Assembly (NCBI RefSeq): GCF_026262625.1
Contig: NZ_SHNN01000001.1
Span: 186,001 to 250,000, forward strand
DNA length: 64,000 nt
DNA from: Candidatus Litorirhabdus singularis
GTDB taxonomy: Bacteria > Pseudomonadota > Gammaproteobacteria > Pseudomonadales > Halieaceae
Direction of reading: 5' to 3'
The notes beneath the pieces are model-generated. The model made no database searches. It was given only the letters and a program-made list of their open reading frames with translations, and had not been told where the DNA came from. The position numbers and the translations under genes were made by a program. Positions 43,413-52,450 of this stretch are shown in pieces; within the stretch, counting starts at the first letter, position 1, and each line of letters opens with the position of its first letter.

Positions 43413-44324
43413 ATGAACCCCGTCTCCCATACGACGGAGGTCCGACTGCTTAAATGGGCAACTGCCGCGGCAGTGCTGACGGCCACCATACTCATTATGG
43501 CCAAGCTAGGGGCCTACATGGCCACCGAATCAGTGAGCTTGCTAGCCTCATTGATCGACTCCTTGATGGACGGCGGCGCCTCTTTGCTGAACCTGTTCGC
43601 CGTTCGTTACGCCCTCACACCGCCCGATGCAGAGCACCGCTTCGGCCACGGCAAGGCAGAGTCACTGGCAGGCCTGGCGCAAGCGGTATTTATCGGCGGT
43701 TCCGGTATTTTTCTGATCGTTGAAGCGATACAGCGGTTAATTAATCCCCAGCCACTGGAGCAGATTGGAGTTGGCATAGCGGTGATGTCATTTTCGATTG
43801 TGCTGACATCTGTGCTAGTGATATTTCAACGCTACGTCATCAAGCGCACGCATTCCACCGCCATCAAGGCAGACTCCTTTCATTACGCCACTGACATTGT
43901 CAGCAATGGGGCCATCGTGCTTGCCCTACTCATAGCCCAAATGGGCTGGTTCGGCATCGATCCCGCACTGGCGCTTATCATCGCGGTCTGGGTGCTCTAC
44001 TGTGCCTGGAAAATTGCCAACGAAGCCCTGCAGGATTTACTGGATCGTGAGCTACCCACCCCACAACGGGATCAGATCATCAGCGCCGCCTGCGCCCACC
44101 CAAGCGTCCACGGGGTGCACGACCTGCGCACACGGGTATCCGGGCGCATGCGTTTTATTCAACTGCACATAGAGCTGGATGACTTTTTACCACTGCATCA
44201 AGCACATGTGATTGCAGACCAGGTGGAGGCCGCCATTCTCGAAGTGATGCCAGGTAGCGACGTAGTGATTCACCAGGACCCACTCAGCATCAACGATGAA
44301 AGGCAGGCTGAGTTTGACCTCTGA
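43413..44324 (+). CDS. fieF: Cation diffusion facilitator (zinc/iron efflux, FieF/YiiP type)
   Basis: An inner-membrane proton-coupled exporter of Zn2+ and Fe2+. The 303-residue product (E. coli 300) shows six helices. The metal site matches YiiP with a four-residue shift: D49 and D53 in SLIDSLMDGG, with H157 and D161 in SFHYATDIVS. The cytoplasmic C-terminal domain (about 212-300) has the metallochaperone-like fold, with HPSVHGVHDLRTRVSGRMRF. It lies divergent from the carboxylase genes and 65 bases before the AsmA-like gene. Confidence 0.93.
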   Translation: MNPVSHTTEVRLLKWATAAAVLTATILIMAKLGAYMATESVSLLASLIDSLMDGGASLLNLFAVRYALTPPDAEHRFGHGKAESLAGLAQAVFIGGSGIFLIVEAIQRLINPQPLEQIGVGIAVMSFSIVLTSVLVIFQRYVIKRTHSTAIKADSFHYATDIVSNGAIVLALLIAQMGWFGIDPALALIIAVWVLYCAWKIANEALQDLLDRELPTPQRDQIISAACAHPSVHGVHDLRTRVSGRMRFIQLHIELDDFLPLHQAHVIADQVEAAILEVMPGSDVVIHQDPLSINDERQAEFDL

Positions 44325-44389
44325 AGCTCACTGCGACTGTCACCGCTACGGCGATACATGGGGCCGACTGATATGCCAGTCAAAATAGC

Positions 44390-47300
44390 ATGATAGGCAA
44401 GTTGATAGCCGCACTGATCCTGATACCGCTGCTGCTCCTCACAGCCAGTCTGACCATACTTCAGCTAAGCCCTGGCTGGCTGTTCAACCCGGCTCTGTCT
44501 GCCAGCGGACTACGCGCCGAGTATAGCGCCCTGAAACTGGACTTGATCAGCGGACACCTTGCTACTCGAGACCTGAGAATAGTGGAAAAGCGCGATGGTA
44601 AACCACTCTTGGACGTTGGGGCTTTTGACCTGACAATCCTGTGGCGCGAATTGCTTAGCATGGACAATAGCCGTGCGGTGTTAACCGCCAATGCGATCGA
44701 GCTATATCTGATCAGCGAGCCAACGGCTAACGTCAGCGAGGAACCCGGTATGCTCCCCGCCGATCTCTCGAGCTATCAGGGGCTGGTGCCAGGTAATATC
44801 GACATCAGCCAGCTAACCATCCATTGGGGCAGCCCTGAACAGGTAAATACTACAACCCTGACTACGCTATCAACGCAAGCGCTTGCTGACGGACAAGGCT
44901 TGGTGCTGGAGGTGACCGGGCAACAACTGGATATCCCGATCGAGATAACTGCCCGCCTGGATAACCCGCAGCTACTAGCCGACAATACCCGAAAATTCAG
45001 CTTCTCATTGCTTGCGCGAGCACCCACTCAGGCAGCCCAATTACAGCTTGATGGCGCCATTAGCGTTGCCTCCGGGAGCATTGATTACGATGCTGACATT
45101 GATTTCTCGCTCGCTAATAGCGCCACCCTGCTTGAACTGCTGGCGATGGAGTTTGACTTGCAGGGCACTACGTCCCTGCAGGGCCACTTGCGCGGCGACC
45201 TCCACCAATTGGCGCTTACTCGGGCAGACTTCAAGCTGGAGCACGCCGAACACTATACGGTTACTGCCGGCGGCGATCTCAATTATGCGTTTGCAGCAGT
45301 GCCGGAATTCGATCTATCGCTACAAGCCTCACTTGCCGATATAACATGGCTTGAGCAATTCAGTGAGGCGACACTGCCGCCGCTGGGCAGCACCCATGCC
45401 GGCGTTGCACTCACCGGTCCGCTCGATGATTTGCTGCTCAACGATATCTCATTGAACTCAGACGACGGTGCAGGTTTTACCATCGCAGCCCAGGGACAGC
45501 TCTATCTCAACCGCTTATTGGCCGGTGATTTTGGCGCCGACAGCAATCTGTCGCTGCGCATCGCGGCACCCGAGCTGCGACCTTTGGAGCCATGGCTAGG
45601 CACACTCCCTATCGACCCGGGCAACTGGACTCTGGAGGCGCAGCTACTCACCAACGATGGATTACTTGCGCTGCGTGAACTGCACCTGCACAGCGGCGAC
45701 GCAGACAAGCTTGAGCTTACTTTAAGCGGGTCGGTTGGAGACCTCTCGGGAGTACTCGACGGAAAGGTTCAGGACATTAAAAAAATTGAGCTGGTTGCAG
45801 CTATAAACTCAGCCCACAGTAACACCCTGACCGACCTGATCGACATCGGCGAGCAGGAAATTCCAGAAGTTGGCCCGGTGGCTGCCAGCGCTGTAATTTC
45901 CGGGACGACGGCCCGGCTTTTGGTCACGGCGCTTGATGTCAAAGCGGGGCGCACAGCCGACACGCAACTATCAGTGTCCGATGGCTTTCTCTCCATGATT
46001 CCGCTGCCAGAGTTCAGCCTACTGGAACTTACGCTGCCACTGGCCGCATCACTTTCAAGCACGAGCGAGCTGGCGGGCATCATTGATGACGTGGTTGCGG
46101 ACCTGGGCGCGGTTGAAGTTAATGCCGTTTTGCAGCAAGACCCCAATGGCATGCAACTCAATAAACTGGCGCTACGCTTACACCGCAACAATCGCACCCT
46201 GCTGACCGTGCAAGGCTCCATCGCGAACCTCGAAACGCTGGCGGGCTTCAACATTGAGGGTTCTCTCAGCGGCCTGGAAACAAACCGCCTTATCGAATCT
46301 ATACTGGATCAGGACTTCCCCCAGTTTCAGGCCGGGAGTTTATATGGACAGTTCAGCCTGGCCTACAATTCCGGAAGCCTGCACATTGAGAATCTGGATA
46401 TACATAACCAAGGGGCGCCAAAAGTAGAGTTTCGCATCCGCGGCGAGGCTCAGTTTGATGATCAGGTCAGCGCCATCGATATGCGCCTGGACACCAATAT
46501 CACCGATACAGTCTTGTTAGAACAGCTCAATGGCGTAACTGTGCAACGCGTGCGGACCGCCATTGATGTCGCTAGCAACAACAACAATATTGAACTGAAA
46601 GGATCGCTGACCGTCGGCGAAAGCGTTATCACCTCGGACCTGCAGCTGGCTGTAGACAATATGAAATTGACGCAACTCAATGGCAGCCTATCTTCACCAG
46701 AGCTGCTGCTGCGCGACTTTGGCCTGGATCAGGCTCTTGAGAAGTATGCCGAGGCCGACAGCGACAAGATGGATACGGCGAAGCCGCCGAAAAGCGGCTT
46801 TGACCCGCAACAACCGCTACCGCTGCACCTACTGCCAGACACGGAGATCGACATTAACATCAGCGTCGCCGAGATCAACGGTAAAGAGCCACTGGCCAAG
46901 AACTTCAAGGCCCATATCACAGCTGCAAACCAACGTTGGGCTATCGAATCATCCCAAGTCAATTTGAGCAACGGCTTCGTTGAGCTAGCGGCGGCACTCG
47001 AGACCGCAGGGGTCGAACCCATTTGGAGCGTCAACGGTTTGGTTAATGATCTAAAACTGCGGCCACTCATAGAAGAATTCGGCGGCGGCACTAATGTGCG
47101 CGGCGACGCCCATGCGATACTCGACATTCAGGTTAAGGGCGACACCCCCGCAAAAATGCCAGCAACATTAGGAGGTACCGGGGGGTTCGCGCTAGAGGAT
47201 CTGCGCATCAAAGGCGCTGCTTACGACCAGCTGGCCACCGACACCGTGGCCTGGTTCCTGACCGGCGGAGTACTCAGCGAGGAGACGCATTTTAGTTGCT

Positions 47301-47680
47301 TGCTCGGGGAATTTGACTTCGGCGAGGGCATTGCCAAAAGTAGAGTTATCTTCGCCGAGTCCGAGCATTTGATTGCGGGTGGGAAAGTCAGCCTCGACCT
47401 GAACACCATGATGACCAAAATCAGCATCACACCTCGCTCTAAACGACGCAGATTTCAGATACCGGGCACGCTTGAAATCACTGGTCCACTGAACGACCTG
47501 AGTATTTCAACATCCCCCATCAGCACTGGCGTAGACACCTACGTGCAGGCAATAACCCTTGCACCCAATGTGGCAATCAAAATCTTTGACAGGACTGCGC
47601 GATTCCTGAGCGACAGCGACGATAAAGCTGTAGAAAAGGAACCTGACCTTTGCCAGCAAGCTATTGCTGCCGTCCGCTAG
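44390..47680 (+). CDS. AsmA-family (TamB/YhdP-like) large envelope protein
   Basis: A 1096-residue protein with one N-terminal membrane helix (about 5-27, LIAALILIPLLLLTASLTIL) and a long periplasmic part rich in short beta strands. The C-terminal AsmA-like region (about 910-1060) includes GGTGGFALEDLRIKGAAYDQ and SEHLIAGGKVSLDLNTMMTK. Relatives form lipid-carrying beta grooves between the membranes; a lipid-transport role here is inference from the family. It is co-oriented with the efflux-pump gene but has no shared motif with it. Specific assignment to a named member was not possible. Confidence 0.75.
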   Translation: MIGKLIAALILIPLLLLTASLTILQLSPGWLFNPALSASGLRAEYSALKLDLISGHLATRDLRIVEKRDGKPLLDVGAFDLTILWRELLSMDNSRAVLTANAIELYLISEPTANVSEEPGMLPADLSSYQGLVPGNIDISQLTIHWGSPEQVNTTTLTTLSTQALADGQGLVLEVTGQQLDIPIEITARLDNPQLLADNTRKFSFSLLARAPTQAAQLQLDGAISVASGSIDYDADIDFSLANSATLLELLAMEFDLQGTTSLQGHLRGDLHQLALTRADFKLEHAEHYTVTAGGDLNYAFAAVPEFDLSLQASLADITWLEQFSEATLPPLGSTHAGVALTGPLDDLLLNDISLNSDDGAGFTIAAQGQLYLNRLLAGDFGADSNLSLRIAAPELRPLEPWLGTLPIDPGNWTLEAQLLTNDGLLALRELHLHSGDADKLELTLSGSVGDLSGVLDGKVQDIKKIELVAAINSAHSNTLTDLIDIGEQEIPEVGPVAASAVISGTTARLLVTALDVKAGRTADTQLSVSDGFLSMIPLPEFSLLELTLPLAASLSSTSELAGIIDDVVADLGAVEVNAVLQQDPNGMQLNKLALRLHRNNRTLLTVQGSIANLETLAGFNIEGSLSGLETNRLIESILDQDFPQFQAGSLYGQFSLAYNSGSLHIENLDIHNQGAPKVEFRIRGEAQFDDQVSAIDMRLDTNITDTVLLEQLNGVTVQRVRTAIDVASNNNNIELKGSLTVGESVITSDLQLAVDNMKLTQLNGSLSSPELLLRDFGLDQALEKYAEADSDKMDTAKPPKSGFDPQQPLPLHLLPDTEIDINISVAEINGKEPLAKNFKAHITAANQRWAIESSQVNLSNGFVELAAALETAGVEPIWSVNGLVNDLKLRPLIEEFGGGTNVRGDAHAILDIQVKGDTPAKMPATLGGTGGFALEDLRIKGAAYDQLATDTVAWFLTGGVLSEETHFSCLLGEFDFGEGIAKSRVIFAESEHLIAGGKVSLDLNTMMTKISITPRSKRRRFQIPGTLEITGPLNDLSISTSPISTGVDTYVQAITLAPNVAIKIFDRTARFLSDSDDKAVEKEPDLCQQAIAAVR

Positions 47681-47730
47681 CGCGCTACAACAGCAGTGAT
47701 AATAGCCACTAACACAAATGAGGAACTCAC

Positions 47731-48096
47731 ATGATTGATCATATCGGCATCAAAGTCTCAGATATGTCACGCAGCAGAGCTTTCTATACCGCGGCTCTGG
47801 CTCCGCTGGGGTATTCGTTACTGATGGATCACGGCATATCCGGCGCCGGCTTTGGACAAGCCATGAAACCCGACTTCTGGCTTCAATCCGGTACCCGCAG
47901 CGGACCTATACACCTGGCGTTTGCCAGCGAGGACCGTGCGGTAGTGGACGCCTTCTACCATGCAGCCATGGCGGCAGGCGCCACCGACAACGGCGCCCCC
48001 AACCCAAGACCAGAGTATCACCCCAATTACTACGGCGCCTTTGTGCTAGACCCGGATGGCAATAACCTGGAAGTGGTCTGTCACTCGGCACCATAA
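47731..48096 (+). CDS. VOC-family (glyoxalase-fold) protein
   Basis: A 121-residue single-domain vicinal oxygen chelate protein. It starts MIDHIGIKVSDMSRSRAFYT, the usual first strand with metal-ligand His4, and ends DPDGNNLEVVCHSAP with the second-half Glu. Middle residues GPIHLAFASEDRAVVDAFYH match the fold. The substrate is unknown; relatives include glyoxalases and dioxygenase-like enzymes. It follows the AsmA-like gene by 50 bases and converges with tRNA-Thr(TGT). Confidence 0.85.
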   Translation: MIDHIGIKVSDMSRSRAFYTAALAPLGYSLLMDHGISGAGFGQAMKPDFWLQSGTRSGPIHLAFASEDRAVVDAFYHAAMAAGATDNGAPNPRPEYHPNYYGAFVLDPDGNNLEVVCHSAP

Positions 48097-48195
48097 GCGA
48101 TGGCGTTTTAGGGATAGACCCTACTCGCGGCGCTATGCTCCGACAGACGATAACGAACGAGACCCCAAAGGGTAAAAACAGTATTCTTCGAAAAA

Positions 48196-48271
48196 TGGAG
48201 CTGGCGACACGAATCGAACGCGCGACCTGCTGATTACAAATCAGCTGCTCTACCAACTGAGCTACGCCAGC
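48196..48271 (-). tRNA. tRNA-Thr (TGT)
   Basis: A 76-base gene with encoded CCA. The acceptor pairs GCTGGCG with CGCCAGC. The anticodon stem CTGAT/ATCAG encloses TTGTA, giving TGT. In E. coli this tRNA (thrU) lies next to tRNA-Tyr in the tufB cluster; here 8.8 kb of other genes separate them. It has its own promoter. Confidence 0.97.
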
Positions 48272-48319
48272 CCTGAGCAGAACAGACCCGCTGGAGGAGT
48301 CCCGTTCAAAGCGGGCGCA

Positions 48320-48348
48320 ATTCTAGACAATGTGCTATCGGTATGCAA
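48320..48348 (-). promoter_or_regulatory. Promoter of tRNA-Thr(TGT)
   Basis: TTGCAT (48343-48348) and TAGAAT (48320-48325) are separated by 17 bases, with a TGCGCCCGC discriminator. It lies about 49 bases upstream of the tRNA. It shares the -10 with the rpsJ, rpsL and rpsM promoters. Confidence 0.8.
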
Positions 48349-48494
48349 TCAGTTGCGGATGTATTTTTGTTCGGAGCTGTCGAACTGCCAATGAGTACAC
48401 AGTTGCGGGGGGCAATCAGGGTACTGCGCAAGGACAGGAAGTCGCTGGGATGAACGCTTAGCCGATGAAAGGGGGATTCTCATATTCTGCTGGC

Positions 48495-49118
48495 TTAGCT
48501 TCTCTTGCGCTTGATCGCACCAAGACCAAGCAGTGCTGAACCGAACAGCCATGCTGCGGCTGGGAGCGGAACCTCTGGCACTGAAACGATATAGCTCCCA
48601 TAAGGCTGAATGTTGGCCAGAGTGTCGCTTATAGTGATCACTCCATTGGTTTCGTACACAGTAGGTCCCCAATCAGTTTGGTATGCACCCAGAGCCGAGT
48701 GGCCGGGACCGCTAACGGTCGCTGTTATGCCTGAGACACCATAGGGATAATCCCAGGCTGCGTATATATTCCAGGTGTTGCCCAACTGGGTCGCAGCTGT
48801 TTGTACATTGGCATCCCAATCCGGTACCGATGTGGCGGCGCCAGTTGATAGATCGATATCGAATTTTAGCCAAAGGTCTTCAACTTCGGCATCGGTGGCG
48901 TATCGAAAACCTTCAAACTGACCGCCAATTCTAAACTCATGGGTAACGGCATCAAAAGTCGCTCCATAGGTCGCGGTAAGATTAAGCCAGTTAAGGCCAG
49001 TTTCCGTATCGTGGGTAATAAGGTTATCCCCAGTACTTTGCCAGTCTTTACTGACTAACGCGGCATTGGAGCTGATGGATATTGCAGCGAGAACGAGTGT
49101 AATAAGAAAATGTCTCAT
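48495..49118 (-). CDS. PEP-CTERM sorting-domain protein 1
   Basis: An exported protein of 207 residues. ATG 49118 gives a clean signal peptide (MRHFLITLVLAAISISSNAA) with a GGAG ribosome binding site; the frame open to 49160 is not used. The middle is a beta-rich region of unknown fold with several Trp residues. The C-terminus has the tripartite sorting signal VPLPAAAWLFGSALLGLGAI followed by KRKRS, recognised by exosortase in known systems. No exosortase gene is in the window. A sigma-54-type promoter lies 42 to 57 bases upstream. Confidence 0.88.
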   Translation of the reverse strand: MRHFLITLVLAAISISSNAALVSKDWQSTGDNLITHDTETGLNWLNLTATYGATFDAVTHEFRIGGQFEGFRYATDAEVEDLWLKFDIDLSTGAATSVPDWDANVQTAATQLGNTWNIYAAWDYPYGVSGITATVSGPGHSALGAYQTDWGPTVYETNGVITISDTLANIQPYGSYIVSVPEVPLPAAAWLFGSALLGLGAIKRKRS

Positions 49119-49159
49119 TAGTGCTCCATTGGCTAGCTGATTTCCAGTTGCAAAAATCA

Positions 49160-49175
49160 AGCATAATTTGGGCCA
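49160..49175 (-). promoter_or_regulatory. Sigma-54-type promoter before PEP-CTERM gene 1
   Basis: On the minus strand TGGCCCAAATTATGCT shows GG and GC separated by ten bases, the RpoN -24/-12 layout. It gives an untranslated leader of about 31 bases. A second such site precedes PEP-CTERM gene 3. Confidence 0.6.
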
Positions 49176-49470
49176 GATGTAGCAAATGCTTGATATAAAA
49201 CGCTTTTCTAATTTCTTCTCAGGTGGGAAACGTGCGGAGTGTAAAATAATCTGACACTTTCATGAGGATTGTTTGACCAAGGCTGAAATAGGAGTGTTAC
49301 TCAAACTGTCGGCTTTCGCCTAAAGGCAGGCATCGCGACATCTTGTGATCTGTCCGATGCAAGTTCTCGTATTGCCGACATGGGCTCTGAACCTATTTAA
49401 ATGGGCTCTGACCCCTTATTTATGATCCCTTATTTAGGTGGGTCCACCATCTTTAAGGTTTTTCGCTGTG
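49176..49470. other. Gap between PEP-CTERM 1 promoter and TetR gene, with repeat remnant
   Basis: No gene is seen. At 49381-49436 TGGGCTCTGA occurs twice and CCCTTATTTA twice. Read on the minus strand this contains GGGGTCAGAGCCC, a motif often seen around REP-associated transposase sites. No transposase gene is present. Confidence 0.5.
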
Positions 49471-50124
49471 TTAGTGAGACAACTGATCTATTCGCTTACA
49501 GATTCGCTGGTGTAGCTCCGGAGTTGCATCTGCGGCGAACGTAATCAGCATGCCGATCAGCGCCTGTTGCCGGTACTCCGCCAAATCAATGTAGCCACTG
49601 ACCCAGTCCTGCCTCGCGAGTCGCTGGGAACCAAATAACTGTTGAGCCAACCAGCGGCTGTCCACGCGGCCCAGCCGATATCCGTGCTCAAGGGCACGAT
49701 CACAGAGTCGCTCTGCTACCTTGATGGACTTTCGGAATACACCATCATTCATTTCATGCTCAAAGAGCCCGAGGCGCTCTCCTCCCAGGAACGCCGCCCT
49801 GTAGAACACTTCGTCGGACCCGTAGAGCGACAGGAGGCTATCGAGGAACGCCTCTGATGCATCTATGGGGTCCACCAGCTCGGGCTCAGCAAGCACTTCA
49901 TCAATGCGATCGACGAGTCCGCGGAACAGCGCGAGAACGATATCGTTCTTTTTCCCTAGCAGGTTGTGCACGGTCGGGATGGTAACTCCGGATCGCTCGG
50001 CCATTTTGCTGATAGTAAGGGCGTCAAACCCCTCCTCGGCGATCAGGCTCCTGGCGACCGAGAGTATTTTCTCCCTGCGACGTTCCTTATTTGCCTGCCG
50101 TGTTGCCTGCCCCTTAGCAGCCAC
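49471..50124 (-). CDS. TetR/AcrR-family transcriptional regulator
   Basis: A 217-residue one-component repressor. The helix-turn-helix lies near residues 20-60 (KILSVARSLIAEEGFDALTI then SKMAERSGVTIPTVHNLLGK). The C-terminal ligand domain has no named subfamily. The frame is open to GTG 50163, but that start would be five bases from the operator; GTG 50124 has an AGGGGA ribosome binding site, so I chose it. It is divergent from a PhyH-type oxygenase gene with twin palindromes in between, so it probably controls both. Confidence 0.85.
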   Translation of the reverse strand: MAAKGQATRQANKERRREKILSVARSLIAEEGFDALTISKMAERSGVTIPTVHNLLGKKNDIVLALFRGLVDRIDEVLAEPELVDPIDASEAFLDSLLSLYGSDEVFYRAAFLGGERLGLFEHEMNDGVFRKSIKVAERLCDRALEHGYRLGRVDSRWLAQQLFGSQRLARQDWVSGYIDLAEYRQQALIGMLITFAADATPELHQRICKRIDQLSH

Positions 50125-50167
50125 AATGTTCCCCTGGTAATCTGATCGACTAGATATTGACACATAA

Positions 50168-50201
50168 TTTTACTATTAGTAAAATTTTACTATCAGTAAA
50201 A
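50168..50201. promoter_or_regulatory. Twin abutting 17-base palindromes (TetR operators)
   Basis: TTTTACTATTAGTAAAA (50168-50184) is followed directly by TTTTACTATCAGTAAAA (50185-50201). Each is a perfect seven-base inverted repeat around a three-base centre, and the two differ at a single base. Position in the divergent TetR-PhyH gap marks them as the repressor's binding sites. Confidence 0.85.
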
Positions 50202-50245
50202 TATGAAAAGCAATTACGGCTACTACTCGAGCGGACGATGCGTTG

Positions 50246-51421
50246 ATGAAACGACCAGACTACATGGATTCAATTGAAGCGTGTGCGGCACATTATGGTG
50301 ATGATGCCCAGGCAATGCGGACGTATCTGCTCACCGGGCATGAACGCGCAATGCAGCTGGACAATCGGGGGCCCATCTCCTTCGACAGCAACAGAAAGCT
50401 CGACTCTCGGATTGTGGAGGCCTACAAGACGTACGGGTTTTACGTTTTCACCGGCGTTCTAAAAGCTGAAGAACTCCAAGACATTGAACAAGATCTCGAA
50501 GCCCTCAAAAAGCGGTTCCCAGTTGGCCCCGGGGGAAAGTTTGCAGCCAATGGTGCACCCGCACTTGGCGCTGACTGCACAGCACCGACACTGGTCTGGT
50601 CAAAGCCTCTGGGCGATCCCCTGGGCGGCTCAACATTAGCCAATGGTAGGCATCAGGTAAAGCTTCACGAACCTAAAGCCGCAGACGACGCGCCCGAGAT
50701 GGCGCCCTTCATTCTGCTTGGCTCCCTACAGTTCTCCGAAACCTGCCTGCGGGTTTACGGACACCCGCAGTTATTGAAGGTTGCCGAAGAGATCAATGGA
50801 AAAGACTTCGCACCCTTCAATGAAACGCTGTTCATCAAGGAGCCCGGTATCGGTGCCGCAGTATCGTGGCATCAGGACGGCACAACTCATTGGGACAGCG
50901 AAGACTTTGATCAAGATATTCATGGTTTCAACTTTATGGCCCAGGTCTATGGAAGCACTGCCGTGAACGGCGTCTGGGTTCTTCCGGGGAGTCATAAAAT
51001 CGGAAAAATAGACATCACAGAACTGGTCAGAGAGTCAGGTAGCGAGCGCATCAAGGGAACAGTCCCTCTCGTCTGCGGAGCCGGCGACGTGATCATGTGC
51101 AATCGCCAACTTGTTCACGGGTCCTTCGCCAACACAGGTTTCGAGCCCCGTATCACGGTCAATATGGGCTTCCACCGGCGAAGCTCGGTTCTTAATGTGA
51201 TGGGTGCTGGCACCCACAACGATGCGCAAGTTTTCGACGACGCAGTCATCGCGAAGCGTTCTGAGGTTATTGGCTACGCCATCGACGCGCGAAGGCAACG
51301 TTTTCCCCACGAAGCGCCCTATGAGTATCAGCCGTTCCTCGAGCAAGGACTGGACTACAAATGGAAAGCAGAAGCAAAGGCCGTCTTGCACGACTATAAC
51401 GCCCTTGATTTGAGCATCTAA
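50246..51421 (+). CDS. PhyH-family Fe(II)/2-oxoglutarate dioxygenase
   Basis: A 391-residue oxygenase of the phytanoyl-CoA dioxygenase family. The facial triad is visible: H209 and D211 in SWHQDGTTHWD, with H291 in RQLVHGSFANTG. R302 (EPRITVNMGF) is the likely 2-oxoglutarate anchor. ATG 50246 is chosen over the TTG one codon upstream. It is followed after 90 bases by a 2-hydroxyacid dehydrogenase gene, so the two may act in one catabolic route. The substrate is unknown; family members hydroxylate many small molecules. Confidence 0.85.
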   Translation: MKRPDYMDSIEACAAHYGDDAQAMRTYLLTGHERAMQLDNRGPISFDSNRKLDSRIVEAYKTYGFYVFTGVLKAEELQDIEQDLEALKKRFPVGPGGKFAANGAPALGADCTAPTLVWSKPLGDPLGGSTLANGRHQVKLHEPKAADDAPEMAPFILLGSLQFSETCLRVYGHPQLLKVAEEINGKDFAPFNETLFIKEPGIGAAVSWHQDGTTHWDSEDFDQDIHGFNFMAQVYGSTAVNGVWVLPGSHKIGKIDITELVRESGSERIKGTVPLVCGAGDVIMCNRQLVHGSFANTGFEPRITVNMGFHRRSSVLNVMGAGTHNDAQVFDDAVIAKRSEVIGYAIDARRQRFPHEAPYEYQPFLEQGLDYKWKAEAKAVLHDYNALDLSI

Positions 51422-51511
51422 AGCCGACCAGATAAGAACATAGTTATCCAAGGACGACGCCGTAAGCGGGTCAATGCACCTGCCCTTAAACTATCCAAAC
51501 ACGAGCTGCTA

Positions 51512-52450
51512 ATGTCAGAATCCGTAGGCGTTCTCGCCATGCACCCGCAAATGCACAACTTGTTCCCCAAACCGCCACGGCGCTGGCGCTGGATTACTGG
51601 TGAAGGAGATGTCAACGACATCATTGATGAACACGGTAGCGAGGTGGAGGTTGTTCTCTCAGCCAGCATTGAGAAACTGGACAAGGACATGCTGTCGCGT
51701 TTTCCCAGATTGAGGATGATTGCCTCGATCTCGGCGGGCTTCAGCAATATTGACCTCGAAGAATGCCGCTCGCGTGATATCGCGGTAACCAATGCGCCAG
51801 GTCTCAATTCTGGCGATGTCGCTGACCTGGCGGCTACAATCCTGACAAGCCTGCTATTACGCTTACCTCAATCGCAGTCGTACATTCTGAACGACCAATG
51901 GGTCGCACCGGCCGGCCCTCTGCGCCACTCACTTCGAAATACGCCTGTGGGCATCGTGGGCCTTGGCTCAATTGGTCAGGAGGTTGTGAAGCGATTGACG
52001 CCTTTTGGGCTGGACCTGAAATGGTGGGGGCCCAGAGCGAAACCGGACGCAGTCATTCCCTATATCGACACCCTCGAAGAGCTGGCTGATCAGTGCCTCG
52101 GGCTGGTCATCTGCTGCCGACCGGACGCGTCAAACAGACACCTGATCAATCAAAACATTCTCGATCGACTTGGACCAGACGGTGTACTTGTAAATGTATC
52201 GCGAGGCAGCGTCGTCGATGAAACCGCATTGATCGACGCACTCAAATCACGTCGATTCGGCGCTGCGGGGCTCGATGTATTCGACCCCGAACCAACCAGC
52301 AGCGATCATTGGTCCGACGTTCCAAACGTGATCCTGACCCCTCATCAGGGCGGCTCGACCTACGAAACGCTGTTCGCACAAGCGCAGGTCGCACAATCCA
52401 ATATTGAGAGTTTCCTCGACGGCAAGCCACTGCAAACGAGTGTGCTCTAG
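51512..52450 (+). CDS. D-isomer-specific 2-hydroxyacid dehydrogenase
   Basis: A 312-residue NAD(P)-dependent oxidoreductase of the glyoxylate/hydroxypyruvate reductase type. The Rossmann motif GLGSIG lies at 150-155. The catalytic set is visible: R231 in NVSRGSVVDE, E260 in FDPEP and H278 in TPHQGG. It probably reduces a 2-oxo acid produced in the same pathway as the upstream dioxygenase, which is inference from co-orientation. Substrate specificity is not clear. Confidence 0.88.
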   Translation: MSESVGVLAMHPQMHNLFPKPPRRWRWITGEGDVNDIIDEHGSEVEVVLSASIEKLDKDMLSRFPRLRMIASISAGFSNIDLEECRSRDIAVTNAPGLNSGDVADLAATILTSLLLRLPQSQSYILNDQWVAPAGPLRHSLRNTPVGIVGLGSIGQEVVKRLTPFGLDLKWWGPRAKPDAVIPYIDTLEELADQCLGLVICCRPDASNRHLINQNILDRLGPDGVLVNVSRGSVVDETALIDALKSRRFGAAGLDVFDPEPTSSDHWSDVPNVILTPHQGGSTYETLFAQAQVAQSNIESFLDGKPLQTSVL

